A stretch of 48,000 nucleotides of DNA, taken from assembly GCA_902617285.1 (NCBI GenBank), contig CACMVZ010000005.1, positions 1 to 48,000 on the forward strand, given 5' to 3'. A program made the translations under genes and the position numbers. Below are positions 30,841-38,957 of the stretch, one piece after another (position 1 is the stretch's first letter; each line of letters begins with the position of its first letter). The notes under the pieces are model-generated. The model was not told where the DNA came from and made no database searches. It saw only the letters and a list, made by a program, of their open reading frames with translations. Source of the stretch: an uncultured Bacteroidota bacterium (GTDB lineage: Bacteria > Bacteroidota > Bacteroidia > Flavobacteriales > Flavobacteriaceae).

Positions 30841-31532
30841 TGAAAAACATCTTATTAATAGGTGGCTCATCTGGAATTGGTTATGAGCTATCAATGAAGT
30901 TAGAGAATGATCACAATGTCTTTGTATCAACTCGAAATCCAGATAAGTTTTCTGGATCAAATATTACTGCACAAAAATTAGACTTGGATGAAGATTATAA
31001 TACAGATTGGCTTCCTGACAGCCTAGATGGGTTCATCTATTTGCCTGGCACAATTAATTTAAGACCATTTAAAGGTCTAAAACCGTCAACTTTTATTGAT
31101 GATTTTAATATTAACATATTAGGCTGTGTAAAAATTCTTCAGGCTGTTTTACCAAGGCTTCAATCCTCAGAAAGTGCTAGTTTAGTTTTCTTTAGCACAG
31201 TTGCAGTTAAATTGGGAATGCCATTTCATAGTTCTGTTTCTGTGTCAAAAGGTGCAATTGAAGGATTAACTAGATCACTGGCTGCTGAATTTGCACCAAA
31301 GATTAGGGTAAACGCTATTGCTCCCTCTATTCTAAATACTCCAATGTCTGAAAAATTCCTTAATTCAGAAACTAAGATTGAAAATGCTCGAAATAGACAT
31401 CCCTTAAAAGAGATTGGATCAGCAAATGATATTGCTGAAATGGTCAAGTTTTTGCTTAATGATGAGAGCAAGTGGATGACTGGACAGATAATACCATTTG
31501 ATGGAGGTATGAGTTCTGTTAAAACTAATTAA
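30840..31532 (+). CDS. Short-chain dehydrogenase/reductase lacking the catalytic tyrosine
   Basis: A 230-residue SDR-fold protein. The nucleotide-binding motif is LIGGSSGIG (residues 6-14). Ser119 in FFSTVAV occupies the catalytic serine place, and Lys137 is kept. The YxxxK tyrosine is replaced: the segment is [18 protein letters not shown], with Val133 where Tyr is expected. The remainder, [20 protein letters not shown] and the closing [12 protein letters not shown], is standard SDR (the first reads IRVNAIAP here). Loss of the tyrosine suggests a binding or altered catalytic role rather than ordinary NAD(P)-dependent carbonyl reduction. Its stop shares one base with the next start. Confidence 0.88.
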   Translation: MKNILLIGGSSGIGYELSMKLENDHNVFVSTRNPDKFSGSNITAQKLDLDEDYNTDWLPDSLDGFIYLPGTINLRPFKGLKPSTFIDDFNINILGCVKILQAVLPRLQSSESASLVFFSTVAVKLGMPFHSSVSVSKGAIEGLTRSLAAEFAPKIRVNAIAPSILNTPMSEKFLNSETKIENARNRHPLKEIGSANDIAEMVKFLLNDESKWMTGQIIPFDGGMSSVKTN

Positions 31533-31678
31533 TGAGAGGTGTAAAAAAATTTAACCTACCTAAAAAAATATGTTCAACATGTGGCTTAGAGTTTGTTTGG
31601 CGAAAAAAATGGGAAAAAAATTGGGCTGAAGTTAAATATTGTAGCAAGAAATGTCGTACAAAAAAAATACAAGTATAG
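31532..31678 (+). CDS. DUF2256 small zinc-ribbon-like protein
   Basis: A 48-residue basic protein too short for most gene callers. It starts [20 protein letters not shown] and has two cysteine pairs, CSTC near residues 14-17 and CSKKC near residues 37-41, separated by a Trp-rich linker ([13 protein letters not shown]). This matches DUF2256, a family usually found next to photolyase/cryptochrome genes; the four cysteines probably bind one zinc. It overlaps the SDR stop by one base and the photolyase start by 28 bases in another frame. Confidence 0.9.
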   Translation: MRGVKKFNLPKKICSTCGLEFVWRKKWEKNWAEVKYCSKKCRTKKIQV

Positions 31679-32943
31679 TTTGGTTTAGAAATAATTTAAG
31701 GGTTGAAGACAATTCCGCTCTTTATAATGCTGTTAATCAATCAGATAAAGTTATAGGATACGTAAATCTTGATCCAAATAATTTTAAATATACACAGTAT
31801 GGTTTCAAAAAAATAGAGAAGTACAGAGCTAAGTTTTTACTTGAATCTATTACTAATCTTAAGCAAAACCTAAATAATTTAAATATCTCTCTTATTATAG
31901 ATTTCAAAGAGATTAAAGAGTCACTCAAATCATTTATTTTGATGTATGATGTTGATACAATACATATGCAGAGAGAGTGGACAAGGGATGAACTAATTGA
32001 GGAAGAGTCTATACCTCAAAATATAAATACACAAAAATCTTTTGATCAGTTTTTATATTCTCCAGAAGATGTTAAAAATATTTATGAAAATATTCCCAGA
32101 GGTTTTTCAAATTTTAGAAAAAAATGTGAAAAATACTTAAAGGTTAATGGTCCAATATCAATTCCTAAACCAATGTATGAGGATAATTTATTGGAAGTTG
32201 ATTATGATATTCCTAGTCTTAATGATTTAGGCTTTGAAGAGTTTGAAGTTAATGAAAATTCAGTTTTCAAATTTAAAGGAGGTGAAACTGCTGGTAAGTC
32301 TAGGGTTGATGATTATTTTTTTAGAACAAAAAATGTATCTAAGTATAAGCAAACTCGTAACGGTCTACTTGGCAAAAACTACAGTTCAAAATTTTCATCA
32401 TGGCTTGCAAATGGTTCATTATCAGCTAGATACATTTATAATAAGCTTATGGAATATGAAAATGATGTAGATAAAAATGAATCTACCTATTGGTTGTTTT
32501 TTGAACTTCTTTGGAGAGATTTCTTTAAATATGTTTCAATGCAACATCGAAATAAGTTTTTCAGCAAAAATGGAATATATGGGAATGAGAATGAATGGTC
32601 ACAAGAAAATTCAAAGATTAAAAGTTGGATAAATGGAGAGACTAAAGAAACATTCGTAAATGCAAATATGAGAGAACTTGCATCAACTGGATTCATGTCA
32701 AACAGAGGTAGACAAAATGTAGCAAATTATTTAACAAAAGAGCTAAAGGTTGACTGGAGAATAGGTGCAGAATATTTTGAAGCATTGCTAATTGATTATG
32801 ATGTTCATAGCAATTATGGTAATTGGCTTTATAATGCAGGTATTGGAAACGACTCAATGCCATTTAGAAAGTTTAATCCTACACTTCAATCTGAAAGATA
32901 TGATCCTAATAAAGATTATGAAAATACTTGGTTGAATGGATAA
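31651..32943 (+). CDS. Cryptochrome DASH-type photolyase
   Basis: A 430-residue FAD flavoprotein of the photolyase/cryptochrome superfamily. The N-terminal alpha/beta domain begins [18 protein letters not shown]. The FAD-binding helical domain has [17 protein letters not shown], the [17 protein letters not shown] block, [10 protein letters not shown], and the DASH-typical run [19 protein letters not shown] followed by [19 protein letters not shown] and [16 protein letters not shown] proteins repair cyclobutane dimers, best in single-stranded DNA, and may have a light-sensing role. It starts inside DUF2256 and overlaps the next gene by 8 bases. Confidence 0.93.
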   Translation: MSYKKNTSIVWFRNNLRVEDNSALYNAVNQSDKVIGYVNLDPNNFKYTQYGFKKIEKYRAKFLLESITNLKQNLNNLNISLIIDFKEIKESLKSFILMYDVDTIHMQREWTRDELIEEESIPQNINTQKSFDQFLYSPEDVKNIYENIPRGFSNFRKKCEKYLKVNGPISIPKPMYEDNLLEVDYDIPSLNDLGFEEFEVNENSVFKFKGGETAGKSRVDDYFFRTKNVSKYKQTRNGLLGKNYSSKFSSWLANGSLSARYIYNKLMEYENDVDKNESTYWLFFELLWRDFFKYVSMQHRNKFFSKNGIYGNENEWSQENSKIKSWINGETKETFVNANMRELASTGFMSNRGRQNVANYLTKELKVDWRIGAEYFEALLIDYDVHSNYGNWLYNAGIGNDSMPFRKFNPTLQSERYDPNKDYENTWLNG

Positions 32944-34423
32944 GAGATGTTGTATAATTTTTCCTAATCAATTATTCAGAGAAAGTATATTTATTGATTC
33001 TGATTATAAAATTTTTCTTATTGAAGAGTATCTTTTCTTCAATCAATATAATTTTCACAAACAAAAAATATCATTCCACAGATCATCCATGAAGTTTTAT
33101 GAAGACTATCTCAAAAAAAAAGGATTAGATGTTAGTTATATAAACTCTTATGAGAAGGATTCTAGTATAATTGAGTTAATTAAAAATATTTCTAATCAAG
33201 GATACCAAAAAGTAGAAATCTATGATCCTGTTGACTATCTATTAAACAGAAGAATTAAAAGAGTTTCTAAAGAGTTAAACATTGATCTAATAGTTCATGA
33301 ATCAAAGCTATTTATTAATTCTAACGAAGAATTAAAATATTTTTTTAAAGATTCTAAGCAAAAATTTTTTCAAACTTCATTCTACAAAGCAGAAAGAAAA
33401 AAAAGAAATATACTTATAAATTCAAAGGGTGAACCAGAAGGCGGAGAATGGACATACGATATACAAAACAGAAAAAAGTTCCCAAAAGACAAAATTCCAC
33501 CAGCAATAAAGAATCCAAAAAAAAATAGTTATGTCATTGAATCTGAAAAATATGTTGAAAAAAATTTTAATAATAATTTTGGATCACTTGGCTTATTTAA
33601 CTACCCCACTACATATGATGAGGCCGATGAATGGTTAAATCAATTTCTAAACGATAGATTTTTAGAGTTTGGGGATTATGAAGATGCAATAATCAAAGAT
33701 GAACTCACTTTAAATCATAGTATTTTAAGCCCTTTACTAAATGTAGGTCTAATAAATATCAAAGACTTGTTAGATATTAGCATAGAGTTCTCAAGAGTAA
33801 ATGATATTCCAATTAATTCAACAGAAGGATTTATTAGACAACTTATCGGATGGAGGGAATTTATTAGAGGTATATATATAGCTAAGGGTAGTTTTGAAAG
33901 AACCAATAATTTTTGGGGCTTCAAAAGTAAAATTCCTAAATCATTCTATGATGGTACAACAGGAATAGAACCTTTGGACTCCTCGATTAAGAAAGTAAGT
34001 GATAGTGGCTATATCCACCATATAGAGAGACTAATGATTGTTGGAAATTTTATGTTATTATGTGAGTTTGATCCTGATGAAGTCTATAGATGGTTCATGG
34101 AGGTATCTATAGATTCATTTGATTGGGTAATGGTGCCAAATGTATATGGAATGAGTCAATTTTCAGATGGAGGATTAATGTCTACAAAACCCTATATCAG
34201 TAGTAGCAATTATATATCTAAAATGAGTGACTATAAAAAAGGTAACTGGAGTGATATATGGGATGGTCTGTTTTGGAGATTTATGGACAAACAAAGAAAT
34301 TTTTTTATTAAAAATCCAAGATTAAGAATGCTAATAAATACTTTTGACAAAATGGATATAAACAAAAAGGAGAAGCATCTATTAAATGCTGAGAACTTTT
34401 TAAATAAAATACATAATGAATGA
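32936..34423 (+). CDS. PhrB-like photolyase/cryptochrome lacking the Fe-S cysteines
   Basis: A 495-residue member of the bacterial (6-4) photolyase/FeS-BCP group. N-terminal Rossmann-like domain begins RCCIIFPNQLF; the C-terminal FAD domain has GWREFIRGIY, HHIERLMIVGNFMLL, DWVMVPNVYGMSQFSDGG and STKPYISSSNYISKMSDY. In PhrB four cysteines hold a [4Fe-4S] cluster, three of them in a CxxC...C block right after the MS.Y motif. Here that block reads KKGNWSDIWDGLFWRFM with no cysteine, and the first ligand position (near residue 347) is also not Cys. Only Cys5, Cys6 and Cys376 exist in the protein, so a cluster is unlikely. Overlaps both neighbours by 8 bases. Confidence 0.9.
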   Translation: MDKRCCIIFPNQLFRESIFIDSDYKIFLIEEYLFFNQYNFHKQKISFHRSSMKFYEDYLKKKGLDVSYINSYEKDSSIIELIKNISNQGYQKVEIYDPVDYLLNRRIKRVSKELNIDLIVHESKLFINSNEELKYFFKDSKQKFFQTSFYKAERKKRNILINSKGEPEGGEWTYDIQNRKKFPKDKIPPAIKNPKKNSYVIESEKYVEKNFNNNFGSLGLFNYPTTYDEADEWLNQFLNDRFLEFGDYEDAIIKDELTLNHSILSPLLNVGLINIKDLLDISIEFSRVNDIPINSTEGFIRQLIGWREFIRGIYIAKGSFERTNNFWGFKSKIPKSFYDGTTGIEPLDSSIKKVSDSGYIHHIERLMIVGNFMLLCEFDPDEVYRWFMEVSIDSFDWVMVPNVYGMSQFSDGGLMSTKPYISSSNYISKMSDYKKGNWSDIWDGLFWRFMDKQRNFFIKNPRLRMLINTFDKMDINKKEKHLLNAENFLNKIHNE

Positions 34424-34691
34424 GTTTAGTTTAAGAGAAATCGATAGAATTATAGAAATGGCATGGGAAGATAGAACACCATTTGAAGCTATTTTTAATC
34501 AATTTAATATAAATGAGAAGGAATTGATAAGTCTTATGCGTAATAATCTAAAAAGAAACAGCTTTAAGCTTTGGAGAGAAAGAGTCTCTGGAAGAAAAAC
34601 TAAACATTCTATTTTAAGAGAGAATGGTGTTAATAGATTTAAATGTAATTTACAGAGAGGTATATCAAACAACAAAATATCTAAAAGATAG
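34416..34691 (+). CDS. TIGR03643 family protein
   Basis: A 91-residue basic protein. It begins EFSLREIDRIIEMAWEDRTP, followed by FEAIFNQFNINEKELISLMR, a helix-turn-helix-like arrangement, and then SFKLWRERVSGRKTKHSIL. This matches TIGR03643, a family of unknown function that commonly accompanies photolyase genes. The strongly basic C-terminus suggests nucleic-acid contact, which is an inference. Last gene of the chain; it overlaps the PhrB-like gene by 8 bases and ends 1 base before the convergent murA stop. Confidence 0.9.
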   Translation: MNEFSLREIDRIIEMAWEDRTPFEAIFNQFNINEKELISLMRNNLKRNSFKLWRERVSGRKTKHSILRENGVNRFKCNLQRGISNNKISKR

Positions 34692-34692
34692 A

Positions 34693-36003
34693 TTAGATTC
34701 TTTCAATTTCAGCTCCTAATTTTTTTAGTCTTTTTACGATATTTTCATACCCTCTATCTATTTGGTCAACATTTTGAATTATACTTTCTCCTTTTGCAGA
34801 TAAAGCAGCAATTAAAAGTGCTATCCCTGCTCTGATATCAGGAGATGTCATAATAGTAGATTTTAAAGAAGATTTAAAATCATGCCCTATGACAGAAGCT
34901 CTATGTGGATCACATAAAATTATCTTAGCTCCCATATCAATTAATTTATCTACAAAAAATAATCTACTTTCAAACATTTTTTGATGTACCAGCACACTTC
35001 CTTTAGCTTGGGTTGCTACAACTAGTATTACCGATATTAAATCAGGACTAAAACCTGGCCATGGAGCATCTGATATGGTAAGTATTGAACCATCTATATA
35101 ATTTGTAATTGAATATCCGTTCTTATGCTCAGGTATGAGCATGTCATCGCCATCTCTTTGAATTGTAATACCAAGTTTTCTAAAAACATCAGGAATTTGA
35201 CCTAAGTTTTTCCATGACACATCTTTAATTCTGAGTTTACTTCTTGTCATTGCTGCTAAGCCAATCCAACTTCCTATTTCAATCATATCAGGTAGAATAT
35301 TGTGAGTTGTTCCATTTAATTTTTCAACTCCTTTAATACTCAATAAATTAGAACCAATACCGGTAATATCAGCTCCCATCTTGTTTAACATTAAGCATAA
35401 TTGCTGAATATAGGGTTCACACGCAGCATTATAAATAGATGTATTTCCTTCAGCAAGAACAGAGGCCATAATTATATTTGCTGTTCCTGTAACAGATGCT
35501 TCATCTAGAAGTATTTCGGTACCTGTAAGTCTTCCTTTGGATTCAATTGAATATGTTTTTTCTTCTGACAAATAATTAAGATCTGCACCGAGTTTTTCAA
35601 GATTATCAAAATGAGTATCTAATCTTCTCCTACCAATTTTGTCACCACCAGGCCTAGGTATGGAAGCAGAGCCAAATCTTGATAGTAAAGGACCTACCAG
35701 CATTATCGAACCTCTCAAAGATTTTGCATCAATAGCAAACTCTGAGCTATTTAAATAATTTAGGTCAATGTTCTTGGCATTAAAAGTAAATTTACCTTTA
35801 TCAATTTCTGAAACACTTACTCCTAAATTTTTAAGAATATCTATCAGTTTATTTACATCAATAATATTTGGTATATTGGAGATTACAACATCACTCTCAG
35901 TTAAAAGCACAGCACAAATAACTTGAAGAGCTTCATTTTTAGCACCTTGAGGTGTTATCTCTCCAGATATTTTCTTACCGCCTTTAACTCTAATACTAGA
36001 CAT
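34693..36003 (-). CDS. murA: UDP-N-acetylglucosamine 1-carboxyvinyltransferase, fosfomycin-insensitive type
   Basis: First committed step of peptidoglycan synthesis: transfers enolpyruvate from PEP to UDP-GlcNAc. The product is 436 residues with the two-domain EPSP-synthase fold. PQGAKNEALQ near the N-terminus carries the conserved Lys-Asn pair. The flexible loop reads RPGGDKIGRRRLDTHF, with Asp121 where E. coli MurA has the fosfomycin-reactive Cys115. A C-terminal TSPDIRAGIALLIAALSA motif is present. The ATG shares one base with the stop of the DUF4290 gene upstream. Confidence 0.96.
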   Translation of the reverse strand: MSSIRVKGGKKISGEITPQGAKNEALQVICAVLLTESDVVISNIPNIIDVNKLIDILKNLGVSVSEIDKGKFTFNAKNIDLNYLNSSEFAIDAKSLRGSIMLVGPLLSRFGSASIPRPGGDKIGRRRLDTHFDNLEKLGADLNYLSEEKTYSIESKGRLTGTEILLDEASVTGTANIIMASVLAEGNTSIYNAACEPYIQQLCLMLNKMGADITGIGSNLLSIKGVEKLNGTTHNILPDMIEIGSWIGLAAMTRSKLRIKDVSWKNLGQIPDVFRKLGITIQRDGDDMLIPEHKNGYSITNYIDGSILTISDAPWPGFSPDLISVILVVATQAKGSVLVHQKMFESRLFFVDKLIDMGAKIILCDPHRASVIGHDFKSSLKSTIMTSPDIRAGIALLIAALSAKGESIIQNVDQIDRGYENIVKRLKKLGAEIERI

Positions 36004-36635
36004 TAAAATCTTCTTTTGGTCTTTTTTCTGTTTTTATTTTGTTTATGATTTGAGGTCTTCACCTTATTCTTAAGAAATTCACTTGAGTTCGTTAAAGGTA
36101 AATCTGAATCTTTAAGCTTTAAGTCTCCGTTAGACATATCTAATAGATGATCGACAATCACTTTATCCTCTACTGAGTCCTTGTTCCAATTAAGAAAACA
36201 TTTCTTCATGTGGTTAGCTATATTTAGGACAAGTTTGTTTTTTAAATCTCCATCCTCCCATCCAATAGCTATATCAATCATTTTTTTTATATTATTTCCA
36301 TAGAAACGATATTTGGGATGACTTTGCGGGTAATTAAGTTTATTCGGCTTGCTATTTTTATAAAGATCCTCTGAAGGTTTTTCAAACGGACTTTCTACAT
36401 CAAGTTGAAAATCTGACATTATAAATAGTTGAGCCCAAAGTTTATGTTGAAAATCTGGAACATCTCTTAAATGGGGGTTTAGATTGCCCATTACACCAAT
36501 TATAGCCTTTGCCATTTTGTTCCTCTCTGCTTTATCTTTAACCAAAACTGCTTGGTCAACCATTTGATGAACATGTCTTCCATATTCTGGTATGATAAGC
36601 TTTTTTCTTTCAGTATTATATTCTAATGAATTCAT
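36003..36635 (-). CDS. DUF4290 domain protein
   Basis: A 210-residue protein of the Bacteroidota-specific DUF4290 family, function unknown. It begins NSLEYNTERKKLIIPEYGRH, and FQHKLWAQLFIMSDFQLDV follows, both characteristic. The C-terminus is a basic tail (KTSNHKQNKNRKKTKRRF), suggesting RNA or ribosome contact, an inference only. The ATG at 36635 is preferred to an in-frame TTG nine bases upstream. Position directly before murA with a one-base overlap is the usual flavobacterial order and implies one transcript. Confidence 0.9.
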   Translation of the reverse strand: MNSLEYNTERKKLIIPEYGRHVHQMVDQAVLVKDKAERNKMAKAIIGVMGNLNPHLRDVPDFQHKLWAQLFIMSDFQLDVESPFEKPSEDLYKNSKPNKLNYPQSHPKYRFYGNNIKKMIDIAIGWEDGDLKNKLVLNIANHMKKCFLNWNKDSVEDKVIVDHLLDMSNGDLKLKDSDLPLTNSSEFLKNKVKTSNHKQNKNRKKTKRRF

Positions 36636-36665
36636 ATCTCGCAATTTAAGAAATTAATTACCAAA

Positions 36666-36959
36666 CTAAAGGCTAATTATGTTATCTATATTCTCTATAC
36701 CCTTGTATATATTGATTACATCAACAGGTGTATTTGCATAGTATTCAAACGTCAAGCTCAAAAATTTATTATTTGACGAGGATTTTAAAGATTTTTTTCC
36801 TTCGTAATTATTTAAATATTTTTTTAACTGGACATATTCTTCGCTCTTATCTTTAACAATGAATTTAAATATGTAAATACCTGGCCAGTCCTGAGATTCA
36901 AGTAGCTGATCTTTAAATCTTGAATAAAAATCTTCGGATTTAGTGCTTTTATCAGACAA
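36666..36959 (-). CDS. DUF493 family protein (YbeD-like)
   Basis: A small cytoplasmic protein of the DUF493 family, alpha/beta fold related to YbeD, function unclear (a regulatory ligand-binding role has been suggested for the family). Marks: SEDFYSRFKDQLLESQDWPG, YIFKFIVKD and the final YKGIENIDNIISL. The start is not an ATG in any reading: the frame has TTG codons at 36986 and 36959. The first falls within the -7 element, so TTG 36959 (98 residues, SDKSTKSEDFY after the start) is chosen. It lies 30 bases upstream of DUF4290. Confidence 0.8.
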   Translation of the reverse strand: MSDKSTKSEDFYSRFKDQLLESQDWPGIYIFKFIVKDKSEEYVQLKKYLNNYEGKKSLKSSSNNKFLSLTFEYYANTPVDVINIYKGIENIDNIISL

Positions 36960-36983
36960 GGCAATTAATTTTGTAATGTGATG

Positions 36984-36991
36984 CAAATATA
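36984..36991 (-). promoter_or_regulatory. -7 promoter element for DUF493-DUF4290-murA
   Basis: The minus strand reads TATATTTG, matching TAnnTTTG, 24 bases upstream of the TTG at 36959. It overlaps the earlier TTG codon at 36986, which argues that translation starts further in. Confidence 0.5.
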
Positions 36992-37009
36992 ATCAATCAT
37001 TTGTCTGGT

Positions 37010-37555
37010 ATGTTAAATGAGAAAAATAATAAGAGAATTGTTTTAGCTGGAGGGCCAAGTACAGGAAAAACCTCTGTCTTAAATGAACTTAAGAAATTAG
37101 GTTTTGTTTGCTTTAGTGAGGCTGCTAGAGATATTCTGTCAGATTATAGTTTGAAGGGCTCAAATTTTAAATTAGACCCAATTAAAATTAGCAATGAAAT
37201 CCTAACAAAGAGAGATAGTGATTACAATGATGCCTTTAAGATTTCATGTAAAAATGATATTATTTTTTATGATAGAGGTGTACATGAAATAACTGCATAT
37301 TTAAGGTCTATAAATCAATCAAATGATTACTGGGAAAAATTACTAAAAAATTATAAGTATGATATGGTCTTTATTTTTCCATCTTGGAGAGAAATATATA
37401 CTAAAGATGATAATAGAATTGAGGAATACGAGGAAGCAATAAAAATTTCTCCATTTATAAATAAAATTTATGATGAGTCTTCAATCTTAAGTATTGAAGT
37501 TCCAAATATTAGTGTTAAAGAAAGGGTAGAGTTTATCATAAATAATATACAATGA
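37010..37555 (+). CDS. P-loop NTPase, AAA_28 type
   Basis: A 181-residue ATP/GTP-binding protein. The P-loop is GGPSTGKTS at residues 14-22; FSEAARDIL follows as in AAA_28 (PF13521) proteins related to the NadR kinase domain. A Walker B-like IIFYDRGVHE comes next, and the C-terminal part has MVFIFPSWREIYTKDDNRIE, as in small kinases. It may phosphorylate a small molecule; the substrate is unknown. ATG 37010 is preferred to an in-frame TTG at 37001. It overlaps fmt by 4 bases. Confidence 0.85.
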   Translation: MLNEKNNKRIVLAGGPSTGKTSVLNELKKLGFVCFSEAARDILSDYSLKGSNFKLDPIKISNEILTKRDSDYNDAFKISCKNDIIFYDRGVHEITAYLRSINQSNDYWEKLLKNYKYDMVFIFPSWREIYTKDDNRIEEYEEAIKISPFINKIYDESSILSIEVPNISVKERVEFIINNIQ

Positions 37556-38502
37556 AAAAAACAAAAATAATTTTTTTTGGAACTCCAGATTTTGCAGTAA
37601 AATCATTAAAAGCAATAAATGACAATTTTGATGTTGCATGTGTTGTTACGTCACAAGACAAAAAATCAGGAAGAGGGTTAAAAATGAATGAAAGTGAAGT
37701 TAAAAGGTTTTCATCTGATAACAATATCCCAATTAAACAACCTGAGAATCTTACAAATAAGGAGTTTTTATATGAAATTTCATCTTTAGGTGCTGAATTA
37801 TTTATTGTAGTTGCATTTAAAAAATTACCAAAAGAAGTATTTTCGATACCAGCACTTGGCACAATCAATCTTCATGCGTCTCTTCTTCCTGACTATAGAG
37901 GAGCGGCACCAATTAATTGGGTTTTAATAAATAATGAGAGAATTACAGGTGTTACAACTTTTTTTATTAATGAAAAAATTGATCATGGAGACATTATACT
38001 AAAAAAAGAAATTTTAATAAATGAAAATGATGATTTTAAAAGTCTATATAATAGACTGTCAGTTATTGGTTCAGAGGTTTTGTTAAAGACGATTAAGATT
38101 GTTGCTAGCGGTAAAGCTAAAATTCAAAAGCAAGATGAAAGTAAAGATTTAAATTTAGCTCCTAAGTTAAATTCAACAAATACAAGAATTAACTGGAATG
38201 AGAACACTGATAAAATCTTGGGGATGATTAGAGGTCTGTCACCTAGACCTGGTTCTTGGACAACTTTAAAAAATGGAGATAAGGAATTTAGAGTAAAGAT
38301 TCTAAAAGCAAGTTTATTGAGAAAAATTAGTCCCAGTGAATCATCTATTGGAAAAGTATTAGTTATTAATAATGAAATTCATATTTTTTCAAAAGACGGT
38401 GTAATTAATTGCATTAAAATTCAACTAGAGAACAAAAAGGAAATGTTGTCAAAAGACCTATTAAATGGGTATAAATTTTATGATAATTCAACTGTTTATT
38501 AG
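37552..38502 (+). CDS. fmt: Methionyl-tRNA formyltransferase
   Basis: Formylates Met-tRNA(fMet) for translation initiation. The product is 316 residues. The N-terminal transferase domain has FFGTPDFAVKSL, the catalytic INLHASLLPDYRGAAPINW (Asn and His) and KIDHGDIILKK with the catalytic Asp. The C-terminal domain has GLSPRPGSWT. It overlaps the NTPase gene by 4 bases (ATGA). No def gene is nearby. Confidence 0.96.
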   Translation: MKKTKIIFFGTPDFAVKSLKAINDNFDVACVVTSQDKKSGRGLKMNESEVKRFSSDNNIPIKQPENLTNKEFLYEISSLGAELFIVVAFKKLPKEVFSIPALGTINLHASLLPDYRGAAPINWVLINNERITGVTTFFINEKIDHGDIILKKEILINENDDFKSLYNRLSVIGSEVLLKTIKIVASGKAKIQKQDESKDLNLAPKLNSTNTRINWNENTDKILGMIRGLSPRPGSWTTLKNGDKEFRVKILKASLLRKISPSESSIGKVLVINNEIHIFSKDGVINCIKIQLENKKEMLSKDLLNGYKFYDNSTVY

Positions 38503-38572
38503 TTAAATTTTGAACATTATCAACAAAAACAGTCTATTTATTAACAAAAAACTACTTTTGAGCCTTTATTTA

Positions 38573-38604
38573 TTGGGACTTACACAATTATTCATATATA
38601 TTTA
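38573..38604 (+). promoter_or_regulatory. Candidate promoter of the HU gene
   Basis: TTG at 38573-38575 followed after 21 bases by TATATTTA at 38597-38604, a one-base variant of TTTG-N(19-21)-TAnnTTTG. Initiation would be near 38610, giving a leader of about 17 bases before the HU ATG. The rest of the 124-base gap after fmt is AT-rich with no other feature. Confidence 0.4.
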
Positions 38605-38626
38605 GTAAACATTAAAATTAAGTGAT

Positions 38627-38899
38627 ATGAACAAATCAGAATTAATTGATGCTATGGCAGCTGACGCTGGTATTTCTAAAGCATCGGCAAAAAAAGCTCT
38701 AGAATCTTTTCTAGGGAGTGTTAGTTCAACTTTACAAGGCGGTGGTCGTGTGTCTTTAGTTGGGTTTGGTTCTTGGTCAGTCTCTCAAAGAGCTGCAAGA
38801 GACGGAAGAAATCCACAGACTGGGGCTACTATTAAAATCCCTGCTAAAAAGGTTGTTAAATTTAAAGCTGGTGCTGAACTATCTGGCTCAGTTAACTAA
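38627..38899 (+). CDS. HU family DNA-binding protein
   Basis: A 90-residue nucleoid protein that bends DNA as a dimer. It begins NKSELIDAMAADAGISKASA; the beta-arm region is FGSWSVSQRAARDGRNPQTG, with the DNA-intercalating proline in RNPQTG, and it ends KKVVKFKAGAELSGSVN. All blocks are standard for HU. Codon choice looks richer in G/C than its neighbours (GCT, GGT), as expected for a highly expressed gene. It has its own promoter-like sequence and a strong terminator, so it is probably monocistronic. Confidence 0.96.
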   Translation: MNKSELIDAMAADAGISKASAKKALESFLGSVSSTLQGGGRVSLVGFGSWSVSQRAARDGRNPQTGATIKIPAKKVVKFKAGAELSGSVN

Positions 38900-38926
38900 G
38901 TTTTAAATTCATTTAAAAAATGTGTT

Positions 38927-38956
38927 AAAGAGCTTCTAACGAAGCTCTTTTTTTTT
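38927..38956 (+). terminator. Rho-independent terminator after HU
   Basis: Perfect 10-bp stem AAAGAGCTTC (38927-38936) with GAAGCTCTTT (38941-38950), loop TAAC, then six more T residues. It ends one base before the ATG of the yqgE-type gene. Confidence 0.92.
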
Positions 38957-38957
38957 C

